From contig CAILLX010000135.1 of assembly GCA_903835185.1 (NCBI GenBank), positions 55,520-119,519 of the forward strand: DNA of 64,000 bases. Direction: 5' to 3'. A program made the position numbers and the translations under genes. This document shows, one piece after another, positions 53,957 to 62,351 of this stretch (position 1 is the first letter of the stretch; the number at the start of each line of letters is the position of its first letter). The notes under the pieces are model-generated. The model had not been told where the DNA came from. It saw only the letters and a program-made list of their open reading frames with translations, and ran no database searches. This DNA is from an uncultured bacterium. GTDB lineage: Bacteria; Cyanobacteriota; Vampirovibrionia; Obscuribacterales; Obscuribacteraceae.

Positions 53957-54213
53957 TACTCTTTTCCTGTTGTGTGCTCATTGCTGTCTGGTCGGTTTTC
54001 TTCCGCCAACTTTTCTTTCTTGTCAGCTGTTCCTGGACAAACTTTGCAAACCACTACTGCTAGCAACCATGCCAGAAGGATGACGAAGGCAATTAATATA
54101 CCCAGCCGCCAGAGTCCAGCCAGGTATTTAGCCAGGTCTGGCAACATAATAAGGAGAGCAGCTCCCACTATTATTGTGCTGCCTGCAACCTTACACTTCT
54201 CTATCGTTTTCAT
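53956..54213 (-). CDS. Small membrane protein, two hydrophobic segments
   Basis: 85 residues; hydrophobic helices at ~8-30 and ~35-57, then CKVCPGTADKKEK and a charged tail. The CxxC pair next to the membrane may bind metal or form a disulfide. Stop/start overlap (TAATG) with the VirB10-like gene suggests translational coupling. Family not recognised. Confidence 0.6.
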   Translation of the reverse strand: MKTIEKCKVAGSTIIVGAALLIMLPDLAKYLAGLWRLGILIAFVILLAWLLAVVVCKVCPGTADKKEKLAEENRPDSNEHTTGKE

Positions 54214-54291
54214 ATGGTCTCCGTCAGTTCTGTCGGACGAAGCTTGCGCCCGTGGCTGTTGCCTATTGTGTCAAAGCAGAAAAGTACCAGA

Positions 54292-54789
54292 CTAAAACTC
54301 TTCGTTCAACAAACTCTCAAATTGCAGAAGAATGATTGGTGCAACCACTTTGGTGCCGGCCCAATATGATCCAAGCAGTACTGCCGGGACAGCAAAGATT
54401 GCTATTAACTTTGGTAGAAATCCGTAGACAAACATAACAGCCAGGACGCTGACACCGACAGTAACAATCTGAGACAAGCGGGTAATAAAACCTTCCTGAT
54501 CTTCTCTGGGCATCTGCTCCCATGAGTTCTTAAGCGCCTGTTTGTAGTTGGTCCAGAGGTTCTGGAGCCCAGCTTGTGACTGTCGCCAGGCTTTTGTGTC
54601 CTGGATGTTTCTTGGCAAGGCGGTTCCTGGTCTGTCAGGCGAAGTTGGCTTTGCATAGCCTTTATTGGGGTCAGGACTCATATCAATCTTGTCGACATCT
54701 TTCCCTGCAGTTGATGTTTGTCTGTTTTGAGCAGACGGTTTGCCTGCATTTGGATTCTTCTTGTTGCCTTTAATATTTTTCAAGGCCAT
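54292..54789 (-). CDS. Membrane protein with basic Asn/Pro-rich N-terminus
   Basis: 165 residues. The first ~75 are polar, Lys/Asn/Pro/Ser-rich. A helical stretch (~75-105) leads to a hydrophobic hairpin (~108-150; VTVGVSVLAVMFVYGFLPKL, IAIFAVPAVLLGSYWAG). Family not recognised. Part of the minus-strand operon. Confidence 0.6.
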   Translation of the reverse strand: MALKNIKGNKKNPNAGKPSAQNRQTSTAGKDVDKIDMSPDPNKGYAKPTSPDRPGTALPRNIQDTKAWRQSQAGLQNLWTNYKQALKNSWEQMPREDQEGFITRLSQIVTVGVSVLAVMFVYGFLPKLIAIFAVPAVLLGSYWAGTKVVAPIILLQFESLLNEEF

Positions 54790-54828
54790 TGTTTATGCTC
54801 CCATCAAATTTGTGTTCTTCCCGGTGCC

Positions 54829-56613
54829 CTACTTCTTTTTCCCTTCTTTCCCCTTGTTGAGTCGTTTCTTTAATTTGTCCATGTCAATTTGCACCTCTTT
54901 CCTTTGTGGATTAGTGTCATCTGATGATTCCAGAAAAGAGCCAGCATAATTGACAGCCTTGTCTGCCTGTTCAGGATTAGTCCTTCTACCTTTGCTGAAC
55001 AGAGTAAACAGTCCATAGTAAGCGTCGGGAGATTGTGGGTCGGCGATGAGCGCTTGCTTGTAGTGATCCATCGCTACTTCAGGCATCTGTCTGGTGGCAT
55101 CGCCAAGTTTCGTCTGTCTTGCTGCGTCATTGCGTTGAGAGGTAATTTTGCTTAAACCTTGCTCGGCTCGCGAGGAGACTTCAGGCAGCTCTTTAGCATA
55201 GCTGAAAGCTTGTTCTGCCGATTTAAGATCGCCGTCATTAAAAGCTTGCTCTCCTAGAGTGAGGAGGTTGTACGGGTCGTCACGGTGAGTGTTGATCACC
55301 TGAGAGAAGTGTTGTCTGGCTTCTCTGAAATGGCTCTGTGCTAAGGCTTTTTCTCCTTCGTTGAGCTCAATATTCTCTTGTAAATTTTTGGCGCCTTGTT
55401 TGATTAGTTTTCCTTGTACATTCTGCTCTGTCACTATTGTCTGGAGCTGGTCCATGAGTTGTTGCCAGCCTGGCGGGTACTGTCCGTCCTTGCGTGCTTT
55501 TCGAAAGTAGACACGTGACAGTCCGAGCAAAGCAGAAGGATCGTCTGGAGAAGAAGCAAGAATGGTCCGATATTCTGTTTCAGCTACATCAAGTTTGTCT
55601 TGTCGCAGTGCTAACTCAGCCAGCTTGTTGCGCAGCTGCATATCATTAGGCAGGATTTCCAGTGCAGAGTGCAGCTCAGAGATTGCCAGCTCGCCGTCGC
55701 CGCGCACGGCGTAATATTCAGCCAGCCGTTTGTAAGGTTCGGGATTGTGCGGCTCCTGTCTGATTGCTTCACGCCAGGAAGTCAGCGCTGCGGGTCCATC
55801 ACCTTGTTTACGGTAAATGTCGCCTTCGACTTGATGCCAGTCTGGTGTTCTGTACTGTGGTGGAATGTTTCGCAGCTCCATGAAGGCGTCTTCATGCTTG
55901 CCCTGATTGGTGAGAATAACAGCCTTTTGCAGATGAGCTGGATGATAGTCAGCCTTCATTTTTATTGCTGTCTGTACATATTGTTCGGCGTCCTTGTCTT
56001 TAGGATCAAGTTTGAGCAAAGCTTGAGCTAATAGAGTCAAGTTGACCGGATTTTCTGCAATTGAGACTGCTTTCTTCAACGGATCGATAGCTGCTTCAGT
56101 ATCATCCTCAGCTATTTTGACCAGTCCAAGAGTCTGTTGAGCAATTAGATTCTCTGGGTTGGCTTTTATTGATTTGCTACAGAAATTTTCTGCTGCTTCA
56201 AGATAGAGATCACGCTTAGCTGGTGACGCTACTGTTTTGGAGTGAATAAAAGAGACATAGCCAGCAGCAGCGATGACATTCGGGTTGTCGGCAAACTTTT
56301 GCTTTGCCTTGCGTAAGACCTTTTCTGCTTCCAGTATTTTGGCAGGCCAGGACTGTTTAGCTAGAGAAACTGCCAATCCGGCATAAGCATCTCCTGTACT
56401 GTCGTCAGCGAGCAGATCACGGTACGCTTCTTCAGCATCTTTATACTTGTTGTCTAAAAGCAAACTGTCAGCTTCTGCCAAAGAGGTTGCCAGCGCTTGT
56501 ACTGCTATAGTCATGCAGGCAAAAGGCAGTATAAAAAAAGCGGTAGCAAAAGCACAGAGGAGACGACAGATGCTTCCACAGCTTGTTGCTTGTTTTGTCA
56601 GCCTGTTATTCAT
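54829..56613 (-). CDS. Exported TPR protein
   Basis: 594 residues: signal peptide or anchor (LLCAFATAFFILPFACMTIA), then at least ten TPR-like repeats from ~residue 45 to 570, e.g. LADDSTGDAYAGLAVSLAKQ, IKANPENLIAQQTLGLVKIA and IRQEPHNPEPYKRLAEYYAV. Lys-rich end. Overlaps the upstream TPR gene by four bases (ATGA). Likely a periplasmic scaffold. Confidence 0.8.
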   Translation of the reverse strand: MNNRLTKQATSCGSICRLLCAFATAFFILPFACMTIAVQALATSLAEADSLLLDNKYKDAEEAYRDLLADDSTGDAYAGLAVSLAKQSWPAKILEAEKVLRKAKQKFADNPNVIAAAGYVSFIHSKTVASPAKRDLYLEAAENFCSKSIKANPENLIAQQTLGLVKIAEDDTEAAIDPLKKAVSIAENPVNLTLLAQALLKLDPKDKDAEQYVQTAIKMKADYHPAHLQKAVILTNQGKHEDAFMELRNIPPQYRTPDWHQVEGDIYRKQGDGPAALTSWREAIRQEPHNPEPYKRLAEYYAVRGDGELAISELHSALEILPNDMQLRNKLAELALRQDKLDVAETEYRTILASSPDDPSALLGLSRVYFRKARKDGQYPPGWQQLMDQLQTIVTEQNVQGKLIKQGAKNLQENIELNEGEKALAQSHFREARQHFSQVINTHRDDPYNLLTLGEQAFNDGDLKSAEQAFSYAKELPEVSSRAEQGLSKITSQRNDAARQTKLGDATRQMPEVAMDHYKQALIADPQSPDAYYGLFTLFSKGRRTNPEQADKAVNYAGSFLESSDDTNPQRKEVQIDMDKLKKRLNKGKEGKKK

Positions 56614-58574
56614 TTTTGATCCGACCCGGTCTGCTCTTTTTCCAGCTTGTCGGCTTTTTTCATCATTTTATCTGCTTCCTGCTTATCTCCCATCTTTTGC
56701 AGCACTTCAGACAACTTGCGATAAAGCATCGCTTTGGAAGGAGCTATGCTGATTGCTTCCCGGAGACTTGCTGCTGCTTGCACAAGATTGTTTGCTTTGA
56801 CATTCTTATCAGCATCCTGCAGTAAAGGAGCTATGCGTGATGTACTGATTCCGTCCAGCGCATCAGCAGCGCCGGGTTCTTTGAGAAGGGAGGACTGGCG
56901 GTAAGCGACAATTGCTTGATCGAGATCGGGGTTTGACATCTTTTCATAGGTGTTACCTAAAAGGAGCCAGGCTCTACCATCTTTTGGATTCTTATCTACT
57001 AGAGCAAGAAGGTCTTGCTGGGCGCCGCCAATATCACCAGAATTAAGCTTTTTTTCAATAGGGGCATAAGCCAGGGCATGCCGGGCACTGTCGTCGCCAT
57101 GTTCTTGTGCCGCAGCTGTGTTGCCGGAGCTGTTTTTCTGCTTGCCTGCATTGGGCTCGGTCGCGCCTGCCACCTCGGATGTTCCGCCGCCCAGGCGCCT
57201 CAGACCTTGTTCAAGGTCTGGATTAATAAACTTATTGATAGCTGCAGCTTTTTGGTAAGAGACTAAAGCTGCATCCTTATCTTCAGCAGCCCCGCTTTTT
57301 TCGTATTGAGTCTCCTTGGCGCGTCCGAGGACGTACCACCATTCTGCGTCGCTAGGATCTTTTTGTACAGCCTTATAAACCTTCTCGACAGTGTTGGCGA
57401 GCATTGCTGGAGTTGCTGTTGGGCATTTGGCTACTGCCAGGTGATAACTTTTTTGTGCTTTGCTCAATTCGGGACGTCTTGAATCTAACTTGCAGCACTC
57501 CTCATATTCCATTTTGGCGTGCTCAAAATCGACGTTTAGCAGATAAGCTCCGCCTAGCATCAGGTGATTGTCAAAAGAGGGGTTAAGGGCCACAGCTTCG
57601 CGGGCAACCTCTTTCAATCCGCTCTGAGCATCGGTGTTCGAGGGGTTGATGGTAATGGCGCGCCTGTACTCAATTGCGGCGTTGTGCAAGCGTTTCATTC
57701 CGACTGTGCCACGCCCGGAATCACGAGCTTTGTAAGCATAGTCTTTTAAGATGTCCCCCAGTTGAGCGTGGCATTGGGAGAGATTGCGCATTAGCTCAGC
57801 GTCTTTCTTGGGTTCCCATGTTTTGGCCACTGCTGTGCGCAGTTCGGCAAAGCCGGCTACAGTCTCTTTGTCTTGTCCAATTTTGAGCAGGCAACGGCCC
57901 AGACCGGCATGACTAGGTCCGTCATCTCTCATTTTTACGCATTTGCGCCACTCTACTACTGCTGTGCCATAATCCTGATTCTCATCTGCTGTCTCGGCCA
58001 GATTTTTGCGAAAAACGTAATCTAATTCGGATTTCTTATATACAGCCTTTAAGCAGGTATCCAATGCTTCATCTGCTGGTCCGTTGGCAGGATCAACATA
58101 AAGCGCCTGGCGAAACTGTATACCGGCATGGTAGGAATCATGCCTGCCGAGCAATGAATTGCCGTAGCGTAAATAAGCTGCCGAAAGGTTTGTCTGGAAC
58201 TCCTTGTTGTAAGGATCCATCTCCAGAGCTTCCTTGTGCTCCCTGATTGCATCAGTCCAGAGCCCTTTGATACCAAGCTCTACGCCTCGATTGTTGTGCT
58301 CTATGGCAGTGTGCGACTCTGGTGATTGCAAAAAGACGCCGTGCCCGCCGGCAGCAGGACGCTTGCTTGACTTGCCGACTGCTGCCTGGCAATCGTTTCT
58401 GGTCGTCAGGCTGGTGGCTGCAAAGATAATGATGGCAGCTACGACTGTGGTTCTGCCATTAGAAGCAAAGATTTGAGCTGCTACTCTGCTGGCGGTTGCC
58501 TGCCAGCTGTCTTGTTGGTAGCTCGGTTCCTGAATAACTTGGCTATATTTTTTTTGGTGAAAAAGCTCAATCAT
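56610..58574 (-). CDS. TPR protein with N-terminal membrane anchor
   Basis: 654 residues. A hydrophobic segment at ~43-58 (TTVVAAIIIFAATSL) follows a polar N-terminus. TPR units include AIEHNNRGVELGIKGLWTDA, IREHKEALEMDPYNKEFQTN and PKDGRAWLLLGNTYEKM; the last third has two further clusters separated by a Gly/Asn/Ser-rich linker (~430-465). First gene of the operon that runs to rimM. Confidence 0.8.
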   Translation of the reverse strand: MIELFHQKKYSQVIQEPSYQQDSWQATASRVAAQIFASNGRTTVVAAIIIFAATSLTTRNDCQAAVGKSSKRPAAGGHGVFLQSPESHTAIEHNNRGVELGIKGLWTDAIREHKEALEMDPYNKEFQTNLSAAYLRYGNSLLGRHDSYHAGIQFRQALYVDPANGPADEALDTCLKAVYKKSELDYVFRKNLAETADENQDYGTAVVEWRKCVKMRDDGPSHAGLGRCLLKIGQDKETVAGFAELRTAVAKTWEPKKDAELMRNLSQCHAQLGDILKDYAYKARDSGRGTVGMKRLHNAAIEYRRAITINPSNTDAQSGLKEVAREAVALNPSFDNHLMLGGAYLLNVDFEHAKMEYEECCKLDSRRPELSKAQKSYHLAVAKCPTATPAMLANTVEKVYKAVQKDPSDAEWWYVLGRAKETQYEKSGAAEDKDAALVSYQKAAAINKFINPDLEQGLRRLGGGTSEVAGATEPNAGKQKNSSGNTAAAQEHGDDSARHALAYAPIEKKLNSGDIGGAQQDLLALVDKNPKDGRAWLLLGNTYEKMSNPDLDQAIVAYRQSSLLKEPGAADALDGISTSRIAPLLQDADKNVKANNLVQAAASLREAISIAPSKAMLYRKLSEVLQKMGDKQEADKMMKKADKLEKEQTGSDQK

Positions 58575-58965
58575 TATTTTTCGATGCTTAGGAACCCATA
58601 AAACTAAACAAACTCTCTGTTGCTTAACATTTTAACGACTATTAAGTTATTTCGTCTGCATCTTCTCTGGTGAGCGTTGCAATGCAACTGCCTGGTCCGT
58701 GTCTTTGCCGCATATTTGTTGTGTACGTAACACTTTTTCCTCCAGCTCAGAACTAACCATTGACAAGTGGGCAGGCAAGGATTAAAAATTAGTCATCTCA
58801 GAGAACGGTAGTAGTTAAACTTACAGGAAAAAGGATAGAAAATAGATATCAAGTAATTTGGTAAACTAATATTAAGTACACTACCTACAGTTTCTTTTTT
58901 GTTACTTGTACTTATCAGCAAAATTGATCGTGCACCGGTCTGTAGGTTTGCCGAAGGAGTAGCGT
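58575..58965 (+). other. 391-base divergent control region
   Basis: AT-rich region between the divergent TPR operon (-) and secreted-protein operon (+). A good + promoter is present (see 58760-58788). Several direct GTAC and CTACCTACAG-type short motifs near 58880-58895 and 58940 may be regulator sites, but I cannot assign them. No coding sequence seen. Confidence 0.5.
58760..58788 (+). promoter_or_regulatory. Sigma-70-type promoter of the 59-64 kb operon
   Basis: Consensus TTGACA (58760-58765), 17-base spacer, TAAAAA (58783-58788). It would give a ~170-base leader before the GTG at 58966. Confidence 0.55.
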
Positions 58966-59715
58966 GTGAACGCTAAGTATCTGCCACTCATAGTTTTATC
59001 TCTGATGCTTGCTGTCGGTTTCCTTCTGCTGCCTGCGTCAGCTCAGCTTCCACCTACAAATCGCACACCACCTCCGGCTAGGCCTGATATAAGCCTTGAT
59101 CCTATAGCTGCTGACGAACCTGTGCCACCAGCAGGGTTTCCCCCGTTGCCAGCCATGCTGGATCTGCCGATAAGTGTTCCTAGCGGATGGAGGAGCAGCA
59201 GTGCTGGATCAACAGGTGGCAGCAGGGCACCAGCTGCTGGCGGAGCGCCTGAGCCAAGCTTTCATCAGCATTATGGACATGTCCCCGCCGGCGCCTATTT
59301 GCCTCCGCAGCAACAGGGGGAAGCAGTAGCTCCTGCAGCAGGCGGAAGTCCAGGATATTATAAGGTTAGAACTTCAGCTCCTGCCGGTGGTGACTATTAC
59401 AATGCCAATACAGGTGGTGCACCTGGCATGACACCACCGCCTTACACAGGTGCTTCGCCTAAAGATTTGAAGTCACTTGGTCGCGAACCAAGGATGAATG
59501 ACAGGCAGGATCAGGACCAGAGTCAGGCGCCAGAGGCACCGCAACCGGTGACAGTTAATCAGGCGAAGACGCAGGACCTTTCACTGCCTGAAGATGAGTT
59601 TGCTTATAAAGCACATCAATCAAATCGAACAGGTAAAGTAATTACCAAAACGATGACCAGAATGTTGATGACCCCGTTGAATTCAATGGGAGGTCTGGCG
59701 GGTGGACATTTCTAA
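58966..59715 (+). CDS. Secreted Pro/Ala/Gly-rich protein
   Basis: GTG start with AAGGAG upstream; 249 residues. Signal peptide (LPLIVLSLMLAVGFLLLPASAQ) then low-complexity Pro/Ala/Gly/Tyr-rich sequence and a basic C-terminus with GKVITKTMTRMLMTPLNSMG. Probably a disordered extracytoplasmic protein. No family recognised. Confidence 0.6.
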   Translation: MNAKYLPLIVLSLMLAVGFLLLPASAQLPPTNRTPPPARPDISLDPIAADEPVPPAGFPPLPAMLDLPISVPSGWRSSSAGSTGGSRAPAAGGAPEPSFHQHYGHVPAGAYLPPQQQGEAVAPAAGGSPGYYKVRTSAPAGGDYYNANTGGAPGMTPPPYTGASPKDLKSLGREPRMNDRQDQDQSQAPEAPQPVTVNQAKTQDLSLPEDEFAYKAHQSNRTGKVITKTMTRMLMTPLNSMGGLAGGHF

Positions 59716-59758
59716 GTGTGGAGGAGATCAACGGGCTGACGTCCGGGGAGGAGGAGTC

Positions 59759-60388
59759 ATGGCGATGAGCAAGTTTTTAATGGTGATAGTAGTCACAGGC
59801 GTGGCATTTTTGCTTGCGACGCCTTGGGCGGAAGCTCAGCAATTACAGATGGGAAAGGGGACTACGCAAAAGTTGGGAGCGGAAGGAGATCAGTTTTACA
59901 AATCGCGGCGGCAGATTCAGATTATAGATGAGCGCCCTATTGTCCATGACTTTAGAACAGCTCCTGAGGCTCCCAGTACTATTGAGTTGCCACCAGCGCC
60001 TGCTGGCTTTTCTGGTGGTGCTAATGTCTCTGGTGGGGATGCTCTTCCGGCAGGCGGGATTCCTGTGGGTGGGCGCAATCAGGGCTTTCGTTCTGCTTCA
60101 ACGCAATTGCTTCCTAACGCCAGTTTCGGTCGCAACAGTAATATGGGCTCTTACCATGCACCAGCCAAGGCTGTGCCTGGCAGCTTTACGAGCGGTGTGA
60201 TGGGCAGGATGGCCAGTAAGACAGTCAGTGGCAAAGCGACAGGTTTGACTCCAGCTGCCGGTCGTGCTGCTGGTCCGAGGACTGCCAGCTATGGTGACGT
60301 TTATGGCGCCGGCAGCGGTTCGTCCAGTGGAGGCAGTTCTATGAGGGAAGAACACAATGTTCGTGGCACTTTGCTCCGCTCCAAGTAA
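59759..60388 (+). CDS. Secreted Gly/Ser-rich protein
   Basis: ATG 59759 follows GGAGGAGG at good spacing, so it is preferred over 59702; 209 residues. Signal peptide (FLMVIVVTGVAFLLATPWAEA), then polar Gly/Ser/Ala-rich sequence. Length, layout and composition resemble the preceding gene product. No family recognised. Confidence 0.6.
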   Translation: MAMSKFLMVIVVTGVAFLLATPWAEAQQLQMGKGTTQKLGAEGDQFYKSRRQIQIIDERPIVHDFRTAPEAPSTIELPPAPAGFSGGANVSGGDALPAGGIPVGGRNQGFRSASTQLLPNASFGRNSNMGSYHAPAKAVPGSFTSGVMGRMASKTVSGKATGLTPAAGRAAGPRTASYGDVYGAGSGSSSGGSSMREEHNVRGTLLRSK

Positions 60389-60409
60389 AAGCGGTTGAGG
60401 AGTCTGGGG

Positions 60410-62302
60410 ATGATAAGGCGCACTAGTCTGGCAGCAATATTAATAACTGTATTGGGTGGATGCTCACAAAATAGCGCCACTAATACTGCCAATACGGCTG
60501 CGCAGCTCCCGGCTTCTGGCGGCGGCACTTTATTGAGTAGCTTGAGACCGCATGCTTCTGCCGAAATGATAGAACAAGTAAGGAAAGAGGAGGCGGCTGA
60601 ACAGGCACGAAGGCAGAAGCATGCAGCCGAAGCTCTGAAAGCTCAGCAAGGCGAAGGTGGTGTCGGTGCGCTTGCCAGCGCTTCGGGAAGCATGCTGCCG
60701 TCAGTTTCACAAGTACCTTTTGCTCCGTCGGCAGAGCAGGCGACAGCCGGGAGCTTGCGACAGCAGGAAGGTCAAAAGAAAAATCAAGGGAACATACCGT
60801 TCTGGCCGTTTGGTGGTCAACAATCTAGCGGACAAGCTGTGCAGCAACAACAAGCTCCTCAAGTAGCCACTTATGGTTCGTACGGAGGTGTGCCGCCACC
60901 GCCGCCGGGTGCTGCAGGCGGACTTGTGCCGCCACCACCAGCGGTGTCGGTCACAGGTACGCTCGCACCTTACGGCGCTGGAGCTCCGCCAGTTGATCCA
61001 TACGGCAATCCGTATACTAATCCTTATGCCCAGCAGGCGCCGCCAGCGCCGACCCATCCCCAAGGCAGCTTTTTTAGTTCTGGCGGTAAAGTTTCGGCGG
61101 ACTCTTCTGCTGACGAATCGTCAAGCCGTAAGAAGAAACAAGTGTTTGTGCCTATCCTGCCAAGCGGTATGGACTCGCGCTCACCATACAAACAACGTGA
61201 TGACCTTAAGGTTCTCTGGAAAGGTGCTGTAGCTATTGATTCGATTCAGAGGTTGATAGCTAAGGATGAAAAAATAGCTGCAGCGGTGAGCAAAATTGAC
61301 GTTGGACTCCCTGTTGAGGCTACAAAGGGGAGCTTGAGTGCTTCTCAGAGACAGATAGATAGCATATTCAAGCCTGCCCAACTTGACAAAAAGGTTGCCG
61401 CATCGGTTAAGCAGCTTCAAGGGGAAGTTGTTCAGTCCTATTACCGATATCTTTACTCGTACAATAAGTTTGCATTACTGAGGCAGACTGTGGCGGCCCG
61501 AAAGCAGGAAGTCGAATTTGCGCAGAGCGCTTCGGAGCAACAGCGTGCTGCTGCAGACCAGGCGCGTGCTCAAAGTGATGCTGACGAGTCCAAGGAAGAC
61601 ATGCGCTCTGCCGAGCAAGATCTTGCTGGAAAAGTTGGGGCTCAAGCAGCTCGGGTAATTATTGGTCGAGTTACCGGTGTTACTCCCTCTGCTGAAGCGT
61701 TAGCAGTAGCTGAAACAGCTCAGTCCACTTCAACTGCTGCTCCGGCAAATGCAGAGAAGAGTAGCAAAGGTGGAGGAGTCCTGGGGGGATTGTTTGGTTT
61801 TGGCAAAGGGCAAAAGAAGGATAACGTGGAGAAGACGGCTTCCGCTCCTGCCGGTGCAGCTAGAACAGTTGATAAATCTGGAGGCAAGAAGAACAAGAAA
61901 GTAAAAACAACCGCTGCGGATGGCCTTGCACCGGCACCGGAGGTGACCAGCGCCGCTTCGGCTAAATCAGTCCTGCAGGTGGCTGCTAAGCCGGCAGCAG
62001 CAGCGGCCGAATCGATCTCTTTTGAACTTAAGAAGGTGGATGTGACTCCCAGGAAGTCTATTCTTCAAGTGTGCATCCGCAATCGCAGCAGTGCTAATTT
62101 TAGCTTTGATCCAGATAACGTCTCAATTCTAGAAGGCAACCACAGATTGTCAGAAGCGACCGTGCGCACTGATTTTGATACTACATTGATTGAACCGAAC
62201 CAGGAAGTGGTAGGGACTATTACAATTTTTGGGCATCCCTGGAATGACCGCCTTTCAGTTGCATTATCCGACGGCAATAAAACAGTACAACTAAAGAGGT
62301 AG
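60410..62302 (+). CDS. Lipoprotein with Pro-rich linker, coiled coil and Ig-like C-terminal domain
   Basis: ATG 60410 (GAGGAG upstream; TTG 60395 alternative); 630 residues. Lipobox in AAILITVLGGCSQ (LGGC). A Gln/Gly/Pro-rich region (~150-220) and an Ala/Gln-rich coiled coil (~325-425, e.g. ARKQEVEFAQSASEQQRAAA) come next. The C-terminal ~95-residue beta domain (ILQVCIRNRSSANFSFDPDN, EGNHRLSEATVRTDFDTT, LIEPNQEVVGTITIFG) looks like an immunoglobulin-type sandwich. The product would be anchored to a membrane and reach into the periplasm. Confidence 0.7.
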   Translation: MIRRTSLAAILITVLGGCSQNSATNTANTAAQLPASGGGTLLSSLRPHASAEMIEQVRKEEAAEQARRQKHAAEALKAQQGEGGVGALASASGSMLPSVSQVPFAPSAEQATAGSLRQQEGQKKNQGNIPFWPFGGQQSSGQAVQQQQAPQVATYGSYGGVPPPPPGAAGGLVPPPPAVSVTGTLAPYGAGAPPVDPYGNPYTNPYAQQAPPAPTHPQGSFFSSGGKVSADSSADESSSRKKKQVFVPILPSGMDSRSPYKQRDDLKVLWKGAVAIDSIQRLIAKDEKIAAAVSKIDVGLPVEATKGSLSASQRQIDSIFKPAQLDKKVAASVKQLQGEVVQSYYRYLYSYNKFALLRQTVAARKQEVEFAQSASEQQRAAADQARAQSDADESKEDMRSAEQDLAGKVGAQAARVIIGRVTGVTPSAEALAVAETAQSTSTAAPANAEKSSKGGGVLGGLFGFGKGQKKDNVEKTASAPAGAARTVDKSGGKKNKKVKTTAADGLAPAPEVTSAASAKSVLQVAAKPAAAAAESISFELKKVDVTPRKSILQVCIRNRSSANFSFDPDNVSILEGNHRLSEATVRTDFDTTLIEPNQEVVGTITIFGHPWNDRLSVALSDGNKTVQLKR

Positions 62303-62351
62303 CAATAACGCAGGACGGAATTATGTCAACAACTCCTTTGGGTACCATCAG